The notes under the pieces: model-generated
Database searches by the model: none
The model's input: the letters and a program-made list of their open reading frames with translations, nothing else
Told to the model about the DNA's origin: nothing
Origin: an uncultured Arthrobacter sp.
GTDB lineage: Bacteria > Actinomycetota > Actinomycetes > Actinomycetales > Micrococcaceae
Length of the DNA stretch: 64,000 nt
Assembly (NCBI RefSeq): GCF_947493765.1
Contig: NZ_CANLSZ010000003.1
Span: forward strand, 310,001 to 374,000
Direction: 5' to 3'
Part shown: positions 55,688-64,000 of the stretch, piece after piece
Layout of the letters: each line of letters starts with the position of its first letter
Numbering within the stretch: position 1 is the stretch's first letter
Program-made: the position numbers and the translations under genes

Positions 55688-56494
55688 CTACCCCACGGCC
55701 GGACGCGGGCCGAGGACATCAGAACCGATCCGCAGGTGTGTCGCGCCGGCTGCCACGGCCTCCTCGAGATCCCCGCTCATGCCCGCCGAGATGGACGTGG
55801 CGGCGGGGTCGACGGTGCGGACGGTCTCGGAGATCCGCCGGAGCTGCTCGAAGGCCGGTGCCGGCGGCGCACCCAGCGGCGCGACCGCCATGACGCCCGC
55901 GAGCCGGAGGCCCGGTGTGCCCGCGAGGGTCTCGGCCAGGGCGACGGCGTCCGCCGGCAGGGCCCCTCCCCTGCCGCCGGCGACGGCAGCACGGTCGAGA
56001 TCGAACTGGAGGAAGCACTCGAGCTCCGCGGGCGTGCCGGGACCCGCCGCCCGCTCCTGCCGGTCCGCCGCCACGGCCTTCCCGAGGGCGGTGACGAGGG
56101 AGGCCCGGTCCACGGAGTGCACGCTGTGCGCGTAGCGGACCACCGATCTGGCCTTGTTGGTCTGCAGCTGGCCGATGAAGTGCCAGGTCAGCAGGCCCTC
56201 CAGCTCCGCGGCCTTCGCGGAGGCCTCCTGGTCACGGTTCTCGCCCACGTCGGTGACGCCCAGGCCGGCCAGGATCCTCAGGTCCGACGCCGGGAAGTAC
56301 TTGGTGACGACGATCAGGCGCGGCTCGTCCCGCCCGGCTGCCATCGCCGCCGAGGTGATCCGCTCCCGCACGGCGTCCAGCCGGTCCCGGAGGTCCTGCG
56401 CCCGATCCTGTGCCCGGTCCTGCGCTCTGTCGTCCCCGGCAGGCTCGTCCCCGGCACCGGACGGGGTGGACGGGCGGTCCCCCGATCCGGTCAC
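55688..56494 (-). CDS. YggS family pyridoxal-phosphate-binding protein
   Basis: This 268-aa protein is a PROSC/YggS-type PLP homeostasis factor with a TIM-barrel fold. The PLP lysine lies in LIVVTKYFP near residue 59, HFIGQLQTNKAR is the second motif, and ISAGMSGDLEEAVAAGATHLRIG contains the conserved phosphate-binding SxGMS..-like part. The N-terminus holds three RAQD repeats. GTG 56494 overlaps the pgeF stop by four bases; a GTG at 56503 is also possible. The gene has no catalytic role known; it supplies PLP control and is always in this cluster. Confidence 0.93.
   Translation of the reverse strand: MTGSGDRPSTPSGAGDEPAGDDRAQDRAQDRAQDLRDRLDAVRERITSAAMAAGRDEPRLIVVTKYFPASDLRILAGLGVTDVGENRDQEASAKAAELEGLLTWHFIGQLQTNKARSVVRYAHSVHSVDRASLVTALGKAVAADRQERAAGPGTPAELECFLQFDLDRAAVAGGRGGALPADAVALAETLAGTPGLRLAGVMAVAPLGAPPAPAFEQLRRISETVRTVDPAATSISAGMSGDLEEAVAAGATHLRIGSDVLGPRPAVG
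56394..56429 (-). repeat. 12-bp tandem repeat in yggS
   Basis: Three 12-base units (tcctgcgcccga, tcctgtgcccgg, tcctgcgctctg) encode the consecutive RAQD repeats near the N-terminus. The repeat keeps frame and lies outside the barrel. Confidence 0.8.
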
Positions 56495-57252
56495 GTCCGC
56501 CACACCAGGCCCGCGATCCGTCCGGCGCCGGGTGCACGGCGATGCGAGTACAGGCCGGGATGCTCCAGTGTGCACCAGGCGGCGTACGGCGTCGGGGCGA
56601 CATCGACTCCCCCGTGCCCGAGCTGTGCACGGACGGCCGCCGGGAGATCGAGCGCCGGTGCCCCCGTCCGGGTCCGCGACTCCGCCTCGGGTACCAGCGC
56701 TGCGAGCCCGTGCATCATCTCCTCGGGCACCTCGTAGCAGGACCCGCACACCGCCGGTCCCACCCATGCGGTGAGATCGGTGGCGCCCTGGGACCGCAGG
56801 AGCTCCACGGCGCGACGGACGATGCCGTTCGACACGCCGGCGCGCCCGGCGTGCACCACCGCGGTGGCTCCGGTTCCGCCGTCCTCGACGGCGGCGTCGG
56901 CCAGGACCACCGGGACGCAGTCGGCGACGAGCACGGCGAGCGGAGCGTGACCGTCCGGCGAGATCAGACCGTCGGCGTCGGGGGCCCCTCCGGCCGGGAC
57001 ATCGTCGGGTCCGCCGCCCGGGAGGACGACCACGCGGTCCGAGTGCGTCTGGCTCATGAACCGCAGCGTTCCGGTCCCGATGCCCATGGACGTCGCGAGC
57101 CGCGCCCGGTTCCCCCGGACGGCGGCGGCGTCGTCGCCCACGTGCAGCGCCAGGTTACCGGCGCCGCTCGAGGTGAAGGCGACCCTCAGCCCGGGTCGGA
57201 CCTCCTCGTCCCAGTGGAACGGGGAGGTCCGGACCACGGCCGTGGTGTCCAC
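56491..57252 (-). CDS. pgeF: PgeF/YfiH family laccase-domain protein
   Basis: This 253-aa protein is a YfiH-type enzyme; related proteins act as purine nucleoside phosphorylase/adenosine deaminase or as peptidoglycan-editing factor. The copper/zinc-like ligands are in FMSQTHSDRVVVL (His), LVADCVPVVLADA (Cys) and AVVHAGRAGVSNGIV (His); GPAVCGSCYEVPEEMM is the conserved C-terminal loop. The start is GTG 57252, three bases after the ftsZ stop, and it overlaps yggS by four bases at its end. It belongs to the ftsZ-pgeF-yggS-sepF transcript. Confidence 0.92.
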   Translation of the reverse strand: MDTTAVVRTSPFHWDEEVRPGLRVAFTSSGAGNLALHVGDDAAAVRGNRARLATSMGIGTGTLRFMSQTHSDRVVVLPGGGPDDVPAGGAPDADGLISPDGHAPLAVLVADCVPVVLADAAVEDGGTGATAVVHAGRAGVSNGIVRRAVELLRSQGATDLTAWVGPAVCGSCYEVPEEMMHGLAALVPEAESRTRTGAPALDLPAAVRAQLGHGGVDVAPTPYAAWCTLEHPGLYSHRRAPGAGRIAGLVWRT

Positions 57253-57255
57253 GAT

Positions 57256-58446
57256 CTACTTGAGGAAGTCGGGGACGTCGAGGTCGTCGGAGCGACCGGC
57301 GGAGAGGTCGGGCTCCACGATCGCGGGGAGATCGACGTCGAAACCCGAGTCGGCCGGTACGGCCCGCCCGTTCGAGCGCTGCGCGGACCAGGTACCCAGG
57401 CCCGCCGATGCGGCCTGGCGCGGCTGGTCCGCGCCCACGCTCGGGGCGACGGCGGGCCGCGACGCGGGTGCGGGTGCCGGTGCCGGCTGGGACGTGGCAT
57501 CCACCTGGTCGAAGCCGGCGGCGATGACCGTGACGCGGGCCTCGTCGCCGAGCGCATCGTCGATGACCGCACCGAAGATGATGTTGGCCTCGGGGTGGGC
57601 CACCTCCTGCACGAGCCGGGCGGCCTCGTTGATCTCGAACAGACCGAGATCGGACCCACCCTGGATGGACAGCAGCACGCCGTGCGCGCCGTCGATCGAC
57701 GCCTCGAGCAGCGGGGAGGCGATGGCGAGCTCGGCGGCCTTGACGGCGCGGTCCTCGCCTCGGGCCGAACCGATCCCCATGAGCGCCGACCCGGCGCCCT
57801 GCATCACGGACTTCACGTCCGCGAAGTCGAGGTTGATCAGACCCGGCGTGGTGATGAGGTCGGTGATGCCCTGGACGCCCGAGAGCAGGACCTGGTCGGC
57901 GGAGCGGAACGCGTCCAGCATCGACACGTTGCGGTCGCTGATCGAGAGCAGGCGGTCGTTCGGGATCACGATGAGGGTGTCGACCTCCTCGCGGAGGGTG
58001 TCGATGCCGCTCTCGGCCTGGTTGGACCGACGCCGGCCCTCGAAGGTGAACGGGCGCGTGACCACGCCGATGGTGAGCGCTCCGAGCGAGCGGGCGATCC
58101 GGGCGACGACGGGAGCCCCACCGGTGCCGGTGCCGCCGCCCTCCCCTGCGGTGACGAAGACCATGTCCGCGCCGCGCATGACCTCCTCGATCTCCTCGGC
58201 GTGGTCCTCGGCGGCACGCCGGCCCACCTCCGGATCGGCTCCGGCTCCGAGACCGCGCGTGAGTTCACGCCCGACGTCGAGCTTGACGTCGGCGTCGCTC
58301 ATCAGGAGCGCCTGGGCGTCGGTGTTGATGGCAATGAACTCCACGCCACGGAGTCCCACCTCGATCATGCGGTTGACGGCGTTGACGCCACCACCGCCGA
58401 TGCCGACGACCTTGATGACGGCCAAGTAATTCTGAGGTGCTGCCAC
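57256..58446 (-). CDS. ftsZ: Cell division protein FtsZ
   Basis: This 396-aa tubulin-like GTPase forms the division ring. The signature [15 protein letters not shown] is near 105, the N-terminal [14 protein letters not shown] near 17, and [13 protein letters not shown] carries the T7 loop that completes GTP hydrolysis. The C-terminal linker is alanine/proline rich and ends in the conserved tail [10 protein letters not shown] that binds SepF and other partners. GTG 58446 is chosen because family members begin near this point ([13 protein letters not shown]); AGGGACA lies upstream. The 199-base gap to ftsQ contains a hairpin and palindromes, so ftsZ has its own regulation. Confidence 0.97.
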   Translation of the reverse strand: MAAPQNYLAVIKVVGIGGGGVNAVNRMIEVGLRGVEFIAINTDAQALLMSDADVKLDVGRELTRGLGAGADPEVGRRAAEDHAEEIEEVMRGADMVFVTAGEGGGTGTGGAPVVARIARSLGALTIGVVTRPFTFEGRRRSNQAESGIDTLREEVDTLIVIPNDRLLSISDRNVSMLDAFRSADQVLLSGVQGITDLITTPGLINLDFADVKSVMQGAGSALMGIGSARGEDRAVKAAELAIASPLLEASIDGAHGVLLSIQGGSDLGLFEINEAARLVQEVAHPEANIIFGAVIDDALGDEARVTVIAAGFDQVDATSQPAPAPAPASRPAVAPSVGADQPRQAASAGLGTWSAQRSNGRAVPADSGFDVDLPAIVEPDLSAGRSDDLDVPDFLK

Positions 58447-58483
58447 GTCCTGTGTCCCTTGTTCGAATCTGTGTGCTGTTCGG

Positions 58484-58502
58484 TGGGCCGATTCTCGGCC
58501 CA
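58484..58502. terminator. Perfect hairpin in the ftsQ-ftsZ gap
   Basis: TGGGCCGA-ttc-TCGGCCCA is an 8-bp perfect stem with a 3-base loop, about 40 bases upstream of the ftsZ start. It may be a terminator or attenuator for reads entering from ftsQ, or a leader structure. No T-run follows on the minus strand. Confidence 0.5.
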
Positions 58503-58515
58503 AGTCTGCCCCCAC

Positions 58516-58558
58516 AACGTTAACGTTCAGGTTGAAAGTTAACGTTATGTCAAGTAGC
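58516..58558 (-). promoter_or_regulatory. Palindromic AT-rich control region of ftsZ
   Basis: aacgttaacgtt (58516-58527) is a perfect 12-bp palindrome and agttaacgtta (58537-58547) repeats its core ten bases further. On the minus strand TTGACA (58551-58556) stands just upstream of both. The region is AT-rich in a GC-rich chromosome and lies about 70-110 bases before ftsZ, so it is a likely promoter and binding site. Confidence 0.5.
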
Positions 58559-58645
58559 TCCTGTGTTCGACGCTAGGTGCGTCGGCGCCATGATGCAATA
58601 ACCGGGCGTTGCGTGTCGCTCCCGGGTGGCTTCTCCGTGCCCCGT

Positions 58646-59455
58646 TCACCGGGTCACCGGACGGTCGGGCGTGCTGACGTCGAACTCCTCGACGGGCTGG
58701 TCCCCGGCCGGCGCGGCGAGCATGGCCTCCACCACGAGGGCCTTCTCCGCGCTGCGTCCGGAACTGCCCCAGAAGATCGTCCGGTCCCCGTCGAGGGACA
58801 GCTTGATCGAGTCGACGCTGCCCGCGGACGCGCTCGTGAGCCTGGACAGGACCGGATCGGGCAGCTCCGCCAGCACCTCGGTGATGGCGGAGAACACTGC
58901 CGGGTCGGCGGCGGCCCGCCCACCGTCGATGAGCGGGAGCTCGACGTCCTCGCGATCGGCCACGCCCGCCAGGTGCTGCCCCGCCGAGTCGATGAGCACG
59001 TACTCGGAGCCCTCCCGGACCACGGCCACGGGCTTGTGCTCCTCGATCATCACCACGAGCGTGGAGGGTGGCTCCGCGGCGATCCGCACGTCCTCGATCG
59101 GGGCCTTGTCCGCCAGGAGCTCCAGGACGTCCTCCCGGGAGATCCGTGTCAGGGAGGTTCCCGTCAGCGGCTCGAGGGCGGCCTCGATCTCGGCCGCGGT
59201 GGTGAGGGACTGGCCCTGGACCACGGTGGTCCGCAGCGCGAGCACCGGGGAGAAGACCACGAACGCCACCAGTCCGCCGAGCACCAGCGCCAGGCCGAGG
59301 AGGGTCAGCACGATGTTCCTGCGACGGTGCGACCGCCGGGGCGCCGGGAAGTCGAGGACGGTACCCGACCGCGGCGCGTCGACCGTACCGACGGTGCGCT
59401 CGGGGACGGAGGTGCTGCCGGCCCTCCGCGCGGGCCGTCGCGGCTTCCGTGCCAT
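58646..59455 (-). CDS. ftsQ: Cell division protein FtsQ
   Basis: This 269-aa bitopic protein links the early and late divisome. The basic N-terminus (KPRRPARRAG) is followed by one membrane helix near 50-70 (VLTLLGLALVLGGLVAFVVF). The POTRA domain starts TTVVQGQSLTTAAEIEAAL-like at about 75 and includes RISREDVLELLADKAPIEDV; the C-terminal FtsQ/DivIB domain contains VVMIEEHKPVAVVREG and YVLIDSAGQHL. ATG 59455 overlaps the murC stop by four bases (ATGA), so it is translationally coupled. Confidence 0.94.
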   Translation of the reverse strand: MARKPRRPARRAGSTSVPERTVGTVDAPRSGTVLDFPAPRRSHRRRNIVLTLLGLALVLGGLVAFVVFSPVLALRTTVVQGQSLTTAAEIEAALEPLTGTSLTRISREDVLELLADKAPIEDVRIAAEPPSTLVVMIEEHKPVAVVREGSEYVLIDSAGQHLAGVADREDVELPLIDGGRAAADPAVFSAITEVLAELPDPVLSRLTSASAGSVDSIKLSLDGDRTIFWGSSGRSAEKALVVEAMLAAPAGDQPVEEFDVSTPDRPVTR

Positions 59456-60957
59456 CAGGTCCCGGTCCCGGCGGCGGGAGGGGGCCGGTGGCCGGCCGTG
59501 CGTCGCGCGAGCAGGGCCACGAGCTCCGTACCGTGGTGGGTCACGTCCCCGGCACCCACCGTGAGCACGATGTCGCCCGGGCGGGCCCCGCCCACGACCG
59601 CGTGGAGTGCTTCCGTCGGATCCGCCACGTAGCGGGCCGTGGCCGCGGGCATGAGCTCCGTGATGGACCAGCCGCCCACGTCGTCGACCGGATCCTCCCG
59701 CGCCGCGTAGACGGGCAGCACCGTGGTGGTATCCGCCAGCATCAGGGCCTCGGCGAACCCGGCCGCGAACTCGCGGGTGCGCGAGAACAGGTGCGGCTGG
59801 AACAGGACATGGACGCGGTGCTCCCCCGCGACGGTCCGCGCGGCGGTCAGGGCGGCGTGGACCTCGGTGGGATGGTGCGCGTAGTCGTCGAACACACGCA
59901 CGCCGTCGGCCTCCCCGCGCGCCTCGAAGCGGCGTGCCGCCCCGGAGAACGGGGCGAGCCCCGTGGCGGCGACCGCGGGGTCCACCCCGAGTTCGAGGGC
60001 CACGGTGAAGGCCGCGGCGGCATTGAGGATGTTGTGCCGTCCCGGGACGCTGAGCTGGAGCTCCTGGACGGCGTCGAGCCCGTCGATGGAGAAGGACAGC
60101 ACGCTGTTGGTGGTACTCCCCACGGATCGCGTCCCACTGATCCTGACGTCCGCCGTCTCGGCATAGCCGTAGGTCCGGACGCGCCGCGACGCCGGGAGCC
60201 CCCCGGCGAGCATGGCCGCGCCGGGATCGTCGGCACACGCCACCAGGAGCCCGCCGTCGCCGATGCTGTCCGCGAAGTCCCGGAACGCCGCGTGGACGGC
60301 GTCCGCGCTGCCGTAGTGGTCCAGGTGGTCGGCCTCGGCGTTCGTCACGACGGCGATCAGGGGTGCGTAGTTCAGGAACGAGCCGTCGGACTCGTCCGCC
60401 TCCGCGACGAAGATGTCGCCCCCGGCCCACTCCGCGTTGACGCCGAGCGCGGCGACGTCGCCGCCGATCGCGAAGGAGGGGGCGAACCCCGCCTGGCGCA
60501 GCAGGACGGTGAGCATCGCCGTCGTGCTCGTCTTGCCGTGCGTGCCCGCGACGGCGACCGACCGCTGCCCGTGCATGGCGGCCGCGAGGGCCTCCGAGCG
60601 GTGGAGGACGGGAAGGCCGCGGCGGCGTGCCTCGACGAGCTCGGGGTTCGTCTCCCGGATGGCCGAGGACACGATCACGGTGCCGCGTCCGGGGACGTTC
60701 CCGGCAGCGTGCCCCAGGTGGACGTCGGCGCCGAGCGCGGCCAGCGCCCGCAGGCCCCTGGACTCGACGGCGTCGGATCCGGAGACCCGGAGACCCTGCC
60801 CCAGGAGCACGCGGGCCACCGCGGACATGCCCGCACCTCCCAGGCCGATGAAGTGGACGGGTTCCGTCAGCCCCGCCTCGAGCGCCGGTGCGGTGGTGTC
60901 CATCGGGGCCTCCCTGCCTTCTGCCGTGTCCTGACCCGGTGAGCCGTCCGGCCTCAT
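59455..60957 (-). CDS. murC: UDP-N-acetylmuramate-L-alanine ligase
   Basis: This 500-aa ligase adds L-alanine to UDP-MurNAc in peptidoglycan precursor synthesis. It shows the Mur-ligase start [15 protein letters not shown], the ATP loop [15 protein letters not shown], the middle-domain [11 protein letters not shown] and the C-terminal [14 protein letters not shown] and FQPHLFSRT. Two starts are possible. ATG 60957 has GGAGG seven bases upstream and overlaps the murG stop (ATGA). ATG 60903 has GGGAGG and is closer to the conserved fold. I list the first because all other junctions in this cluster use the same overlap. Confidence 0.95.
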   Translation of the reverse strand: MRPDGSPGQDTAEGREAPMDTTAPALEAGLTEPVHFIGLGGAGMSAVARVLLGQGLRVSGSDAVESRGLRALAALGADVHLGHAAGNVPGRGTVIVSSAIRETNPELVEARRRGLPVLHRSEALAAAMHGQRSVAVAGTHGKTSTTAMLTVLLRQAGFAPSFAIGGDVAALGVNAEWAGGDIFVAEADESDGSFLNYAPLIAVVTNAEADHLDHYGSADAVHAAFRDFADSIGDGGLLVACADDPGAAMLAGGLPASRRVRTYGYAETADVRISGTRSVGSTTNSVLSFSIDGLDAVQELQLSVPGRHNILNAAAAFTVALELGVDPAVAATGLAPFSGAARRFEARGEADGVRVFDDYAHHPTEVHAALTAARTVAGEHRVHVLFQPHLFSRTREFAAGFAEALMLADTTTVLPVYAAREDPVDDVGGWSITELMPAATARYVADPTEALHAVVGGARPGDIVLTVGAGDVTHHGTELVALLARRTAGHRPPPAAGTGT

Positions 60958-62072
60958 CGGTGGTCCTCCGCGACGGCGAGGACGAGCTCCGCCATGCGGC
61001 GGTCGGCGTCGCGCACCCCCCGCGCATGGGAGGCCGCCGACATCGCCTGCAACCGGGCGGCGTCGGAGACCAGCGGCAGGAGTTCCGCGCGGATCCACGC
61101 GGGTGTGAAGGCCGCATCATCGACCAGCACGGCACCGCCGGCGGCCACGAGTCCGGCGGCGTTGAGCCGCTGCTCACCGTTGCCGTGGGGCAGCGGGACG
61201 AGCACCGCGGGAAGACCCACGGCACTGATCTCGCTCACGGTCGCTGCGCCGGCGCGCGCCACCAGCAGATCCGCCGCCGCGTACACCCGCTCCATGCCGT
61301 CGACGAACTCGAGTTGCTGGTAGCCCGGGACGGCGAGGGGGGTGCCGTCCGGCCCGGGGACGTGCTTGCCCCGGCCGGTGATGTGGAGGACCTGGATCCC
61401 GGCCGCCACGAGATCGGGGACGGCGGAGGCCAGGGCGCGGTTCATGCTCGCAGCTCCCGAGGACCCGCCCGTGACGATCACCGTGGTCCGCTCCGGATCG
61501 AGGCCGAGGCCCGCGCGGGCCTCGCCGCGGGACGTGGCCCGGTCGAGATCGGCGATGCTCCTGCGCATCGGCATGCCCACCAGCACCGCACCCGCGAGCC
61601 TCGTGCCCTCGAAGGCGACCGCGACACGCGACGCGATCCGCGCACCGGCCCTGTTGGCGATCCCGGGGCGGGCGTTGGCCTCGTGGATGACGACGGGCAC
61701 GCGCGCCAGGAGGGCGGCGAGATAGGCCGGCGCGGAGACGTAGCCGCCCACCCCGACGACGACGTCGGCTCCGGCCGCGACGATGATCCGGCGTGCCTGC
61801 CGCACCGCGCGGACGAAGCGCACCGGCAGCTTCAGGAGGTCGATCGACGGGCGCCGCGGGAGGGGGACACGATCGATCGTCCGCAGCTCGAAGCCGGCGG
61901 CGGGGACCAGGCGGGTCTCCATGCCGGCCTCGGTCCCGACGGCGGTGATGCGCGCGTGGGGACGCTTCTCGACGAGCGCCCCTGCGATGGCCAGGAGGGG
62001 GCTGACATGGCCCGCGGTGCCGCCGCCCGCGAGGATCACCGACACGGCCCCGTCGGAGGTGGTGGGTGTCAT
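60954..62072 (-). CDS. murG: UDP-GlcNAc:lipid I N-acetylglucosaminyltransferase
   Basis: This 372-aa GT28 enzyme converts lipid I to lipid II at the inner face of the membrane. The N-terminal glycine loop is [17 protein letters not shown] at 14-30, [15 protein letters not shown] is the membrane-associated segment, [14 protein letters not shown] marks the second Rossmann domain, and [14 protein letters not shown] with [13 protein letters not shown] binds UDP-GlcNAc. ATG 62072 overlaps the ftsW stop (ATGA) and its stop overlaps the murC start, so all are coupled in one transcript. Confidence 0.96.
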   Translation of the reverse strand: MTPTTSDGAVSVILAGGGTAGHVSPLLAIAGALVEKRPHARITAVGTEAGMETRLVPAAGFELRTIDRVPLPRRPSIDLLKLPVRFVRAVRQARRIIVAAGADVVVGVGGYVSAPAYLAALLARVPVVIHEANARPGIANRAGARIASRVAVAFEGTRLAGAVLVGMPMRRSIADLDRATSRGEARAGLGLDPERTTVIVTGGSSGAASMNRALASAVPDLVAAGIQVLHITGRGKHVPGPDGTPLAVPGYQQLEFVDGMERVYAAADLLVARAGAATVSEISAVGLPAVLVPLPHGNGEQRLNAAGLVAAGGAVLVDDAAFTPAWIRAELLPLVSDAARLQAMSAASHARGVRDADRRMAELVLAVAEDHR

Positions 62073-63352
62073 GCTCGGGTGCCGTTCCGTCGGGGTGTGC
62101 GGGAGGCGCCGGTGGCCGTGGCGGTGCGCCCGGCCGGGCCCGGCTGCGGTGCGGTCTCCGGCGTGACCGGCATCTTGCGGGCGAAGGACAGGAGGACCCC
62201 GACCGCCCCGAGCGTGAAGGTGAGCGCGGAACCGCCGTAGGAGATGAAGGGCAGGGGCACCCCGATGACGGGCAGCAGGCCGGTCACCATGCCGATGTTG
62301 ACGAAGGCCTGTCCGATCAGCCAGACGAGGATCGATCCCATGAGGATGCGCACGAAGGGATCCGTGTAGCGCAGGGCCACCCGGATGGTGGCGACGGCGA
62401 GGATGCCGAACAGCAGGACGACCACGAGGGTGCCGAGGAGGCCGAACTCCTCCCCGATGATGGCGAAGATGAAGTCGTTGTGTGCCTCGGGGATCCAGTT
62501 CCACTTCTGCCGGCTCTGTCCGATCCCCACGCCGAACCAGCCGCCGGAGGCCATGGCGAAGAGCCCGTTGTCCGACTGCAGGCACAGATCGGCCCCGTTG
62601 TCGCAGTTCAGGCCGAGCCAGGCACGGATGCGCCCGCCACGGTTCTCGCTGGTGACCACCATGAGCAGCGACCCGACGAGTGCGCCGGCACCGGTGAGGA
62701 TGAACAGCTTCAGGGGCGCACCGGCGAAGAACAGGGCCGCTCCGGCGATCATCATGAGGACCAGCCCGGTCCCCAGGTCACCGCCGAGCAGCACGAGTCC
62801 GATCGGCAGTCCGCCGAAGGGCAGGGCCGGCACCAGGGCGTGCCGCCAGTCCCGGATGAGGGCCTTCTTCCGTTCGAGGATCGCCGCGAACCAGAGGGCC
62901 AGCGCGAGCTTGGTGGGCTCGGACGGCTGGAACGTCTGGGAGCCGATCCTGATCCAGTTCCTGTTGCCGTTGATCTCCACCCCGATCACGAGGACCAGGA
63001 TCAGCAGCACGACGGCGATGCCGAGGCTGGGCCAGGCCAGCGCCCGGTAGGCGCGCGGTCCGAGCCGGGAGAGCACCAGCATCAGGACCAGGCCGGCGCC
63101 GGCCCAGATGGCCTGCTTCAGGAACAGGTCGAATCTCTCCTTGCCCTCGGAGATGGCCTCCACCGACGAGGCGGAGAGGACCATCAGCAGACCGATCGCG
63201 GTCAGCGCCAGGGCGGCGCCGAGGATGAGGTAGTAGCTGGAGCCCGACGGCGTCCGGCCGGCGCCCTCGAGGAGCGACCAGCCCTTCCGGATCCGCTCGC
63301 GGACCGGATGGCTCGTCGACGCTGCGGCCGCGGCGCGGGTCGAGGTGCTCAT
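62069..63352 (-). CDS. ftsW: Lipid II polymerase FtsW (SEDS family)
   Basis: This 427-aa membrane protein polymerises septal glycan with its partner PBP. About ten hydrophobic segments are visible. The family signature [15 protein letters not shown] and the C-terminal [20 protein letters not shown] are present, and the extracytoplasmic [21 protein letters not shown] loop contains the conserved W-x-P-E-A-H-(N/T)-D-F-I element. The N-terminal 30 residues and the C-terminal 30 residues are cytoplasmic and basic. ATG 63352 overlaps the murD stop by four bases. FtsW rather than RodA is inferred from its place in the dcw cluster. Confidence 0.95.
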   Translation of the reverse strand: MSTSTRAAAAASTSHPVRERIRKGWSLLEGAGRTPSGSSYYLILGAALALTAIGLLMVLSASSVEAISEGKERFDLFLKQAIWAGAGLVLMLVLSRLGPRAYRALAWPSLGIAVVLLILVLVIGVEINGNRNWIRIGSQTFQPSEPTKLALALWFAAILERKKALIRDWRHALVPALPFGGLPIGLVLLGGDLGTGLVLMMIAGAALFFAGAPLKLFILTGAGALVGSLLMVVTSENRGGRIRAWLGLNCDNGADLCLQSDNGLFAMASGGWFGVGIGQSRQKWNWIPEAHNDFIFAIIGEEFGLLGTLVVVLLFGILAVATIRVALRYTDPFVRILMGSILVWLIGQAFVNIGMVTGLLPVIGVPLPFISYGGSALTFTLGAVGVLLSFARKMPVTPETAPQPGPAGRTATATGASRTPRRNGTRA

Positions 63353-64000
63353 GAGGCGCCCTCACCGCTCCCCTGTCCGCTGCGCGCCGCGACGGCGGCC
63401 GTGAAGGCGGCTCCCCGGTGGGCGTAGGAGGAGAACTGGTCCATGGACGCGGCGGCGGGGGCCATGAGCACGGTGTCCCCCTGCCGGGCGAGGCCGGCTG
63501 CCTCGGCGACCGCCCAGTGCATGACGGCCTCGCCGGTCGGCGGCTCCCGGTCCGCTGTCGGGTCTCCTGCCGCTTCTGCTGTCGCATCTCCGGCCGGGTC
63601 CGCTGCCGGGTCCGCCGATGCGCGCTGTGCGGGATGGACGAGGACCGGCACCTCGGGAGCGTGCCGGGCGAGGGCGTCCTGGAGGGGGGTCGGATCCACC
63701 CCGAGGAGCACGACGGCGCGGAGGCGGCGTCCGTGGTCCCGGACGAGGTCGTCGTAGGAGACGCCCTTGGAGAGCCCTCCCGCGATCCACACGACGGATT
63801 CGAAGGAGGCGAGGGAGGCGGCTGCTGCGTGCGGATTGGTGGCCTTCGAGTCATCGATCCACAGGATCCCGTCCTCGTCACCGACCACCTGGATCCGGTG
63901 ATCTCCCGGGCGGAACGCGCGGATGCCCTCGCGTACCGCGGCCGGCTCCACACCGGCGGCCCGCACGAGCGCTGCGGCGGCCAGGGCATCGGCCACGAGG
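63349..64000 (-). CDS. murD: UDP-N-acetylmuramoylalanine-D-glutamate ligase, C-terminal part (5' end outside window)
   Basis: The 216 codons present begin within the Mur-ligase central domain (ADALAAAALVRAAGV, the nucleotide-sugar adjacent helix) and continue through the C-terminal domain with WIDDSKATNPHAAAASL, VVWIAGGLSKGV and the ending VLMAPAAASMDQFSSYAHRG, all typical of MurD. The N-terminal half, including the ATP loop, lies beyond base 64000. An alanine/aspartate/proline-rich insertion (ADPAADPAGDATAEAAGD) is seen between two conserved strands. The stop overlaps the ftsW start (ATGA). It adds D-glutamate to the peptidoglycan precursor. Confidence 0.93.
   Translation of the reverse strand, partial: LVADALAAAALVRAAGVEPAAVREGIRAFRPGDHRIQVVGDEDGILWIDDSKATNPHAAAASLASFESVVWIAGGLSKGVSYDDLVRDHGRRLRAVVLLGVDPTPLQDALARHAPEVPVLVHPAQRASADPAADPAGDATAEAAGDPTADREPPTGEAVMHWAVAEAAGLARQGDTVLMAPAAASMDQFSSYAHRGAAFTAAVAARSGQGSGEGAS

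Noticed and set aside
59455-61098. Longer murC start upstream of 60957
   Set aside because: The extra residues are Arg/Gly-rich, overlap murG and are not part of the Mur-ligase fold.

Overview
The window is a gapless stretch of housekeeping chromosome from a high-GC Gram-positive bacterium. The gene set points to Actinobacteria, most likely Micrococcales/Micrococcaceae (Arthrobacter-like): SepH, SepF and DivIVA/Wag31; polyphosphate glucokinase; a GlnA-GlnE-GlnA2 block; PAC2; and a run of actinobacterial DUF families (DUF3159, DUF3710, DUF3093, DUF4193, DUF4191, DUF4192, DUF5998, DUF7455). The genus assignment is inferred from gene content and order only. I see no prophage, transposon, IS, integrase, CRISPR array, rRNA or tRNA. 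After start sites are corrected, no gene-free gap exceeds about 280 bases.

Layout. (1) 1-5950: two TrkA-type K+ regulators, a leftward group dut-DUF3710-OB fold-DUF3159, then DUF3093, DUF4193 and sepH. (2) 6029-8621: leftward group DUF5998, alkaline-phosphatase-superfamily protein, thymidine kinase. (3) 8683-18918: GNAT/acyl-CoA-synthetase fusion (Pat-like), topoisomerase IV parC and parE, and between them a double GNAT and a BlaI/M56 sensor pair with a visible operator. (4) 19153-26571: DUF7455, sigA, DUF4192, MFS transporter, PAC2, leucyl aminopeptidase. (5) 26850-34972: lipoate metabolism (lpd, two-lipoyl E2, lipB, lipA) with a TIGR01777 oxidoreductase and a transmembrane protein kinase. 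(6) 35118-42741: DUF4191, RDD, then nitrogen assimilation (glnA, glnE, second glutamine synthetase). (7) 42897-47878: panB, small SPOR-like protein, map, ppgK, nrdR, hisD. (8) 47954-64000: membrane protein, dnaE, rluA, lspA, divIVA, yggT, sepF, yggS, pgeF, and the division/cell-wall cluster ftsZ-ftsQ-murC-murG-ftsW-murD, the last cut by the window edge.

How it works together. The right end is the classic dcw cluster, in which murD/ftsW, ftsW/murG, murG/murC and murC/ftsQ all join by 4-base ATGA overlaps; ftsZ has its own upstream region with palindromes. SepH at the left end, SepF and DivIVA at the right end, and FtsZ/FtsQ/FtsW form the division and polar-growth set. The lipoyl genes make and load the cofactor used by the E2 protein encoded beside them, which Lpd reoxidises. 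GlnE is placed to adenylylate the GlnA encoded next to it.

The strongest pattern beyond the genes is a TAnnnT-like -10 box exactly 6 bases before many start codons, which indicates leaderless transcription and fixes several starts. I found no convincing undescribed system. The candidates worth a look are a divergent protein kinase beside lipB, an uncharacterised dut-DUF3710-OB-DUF3159 operon, repeats in control regions, and the ftsZ upstream element.
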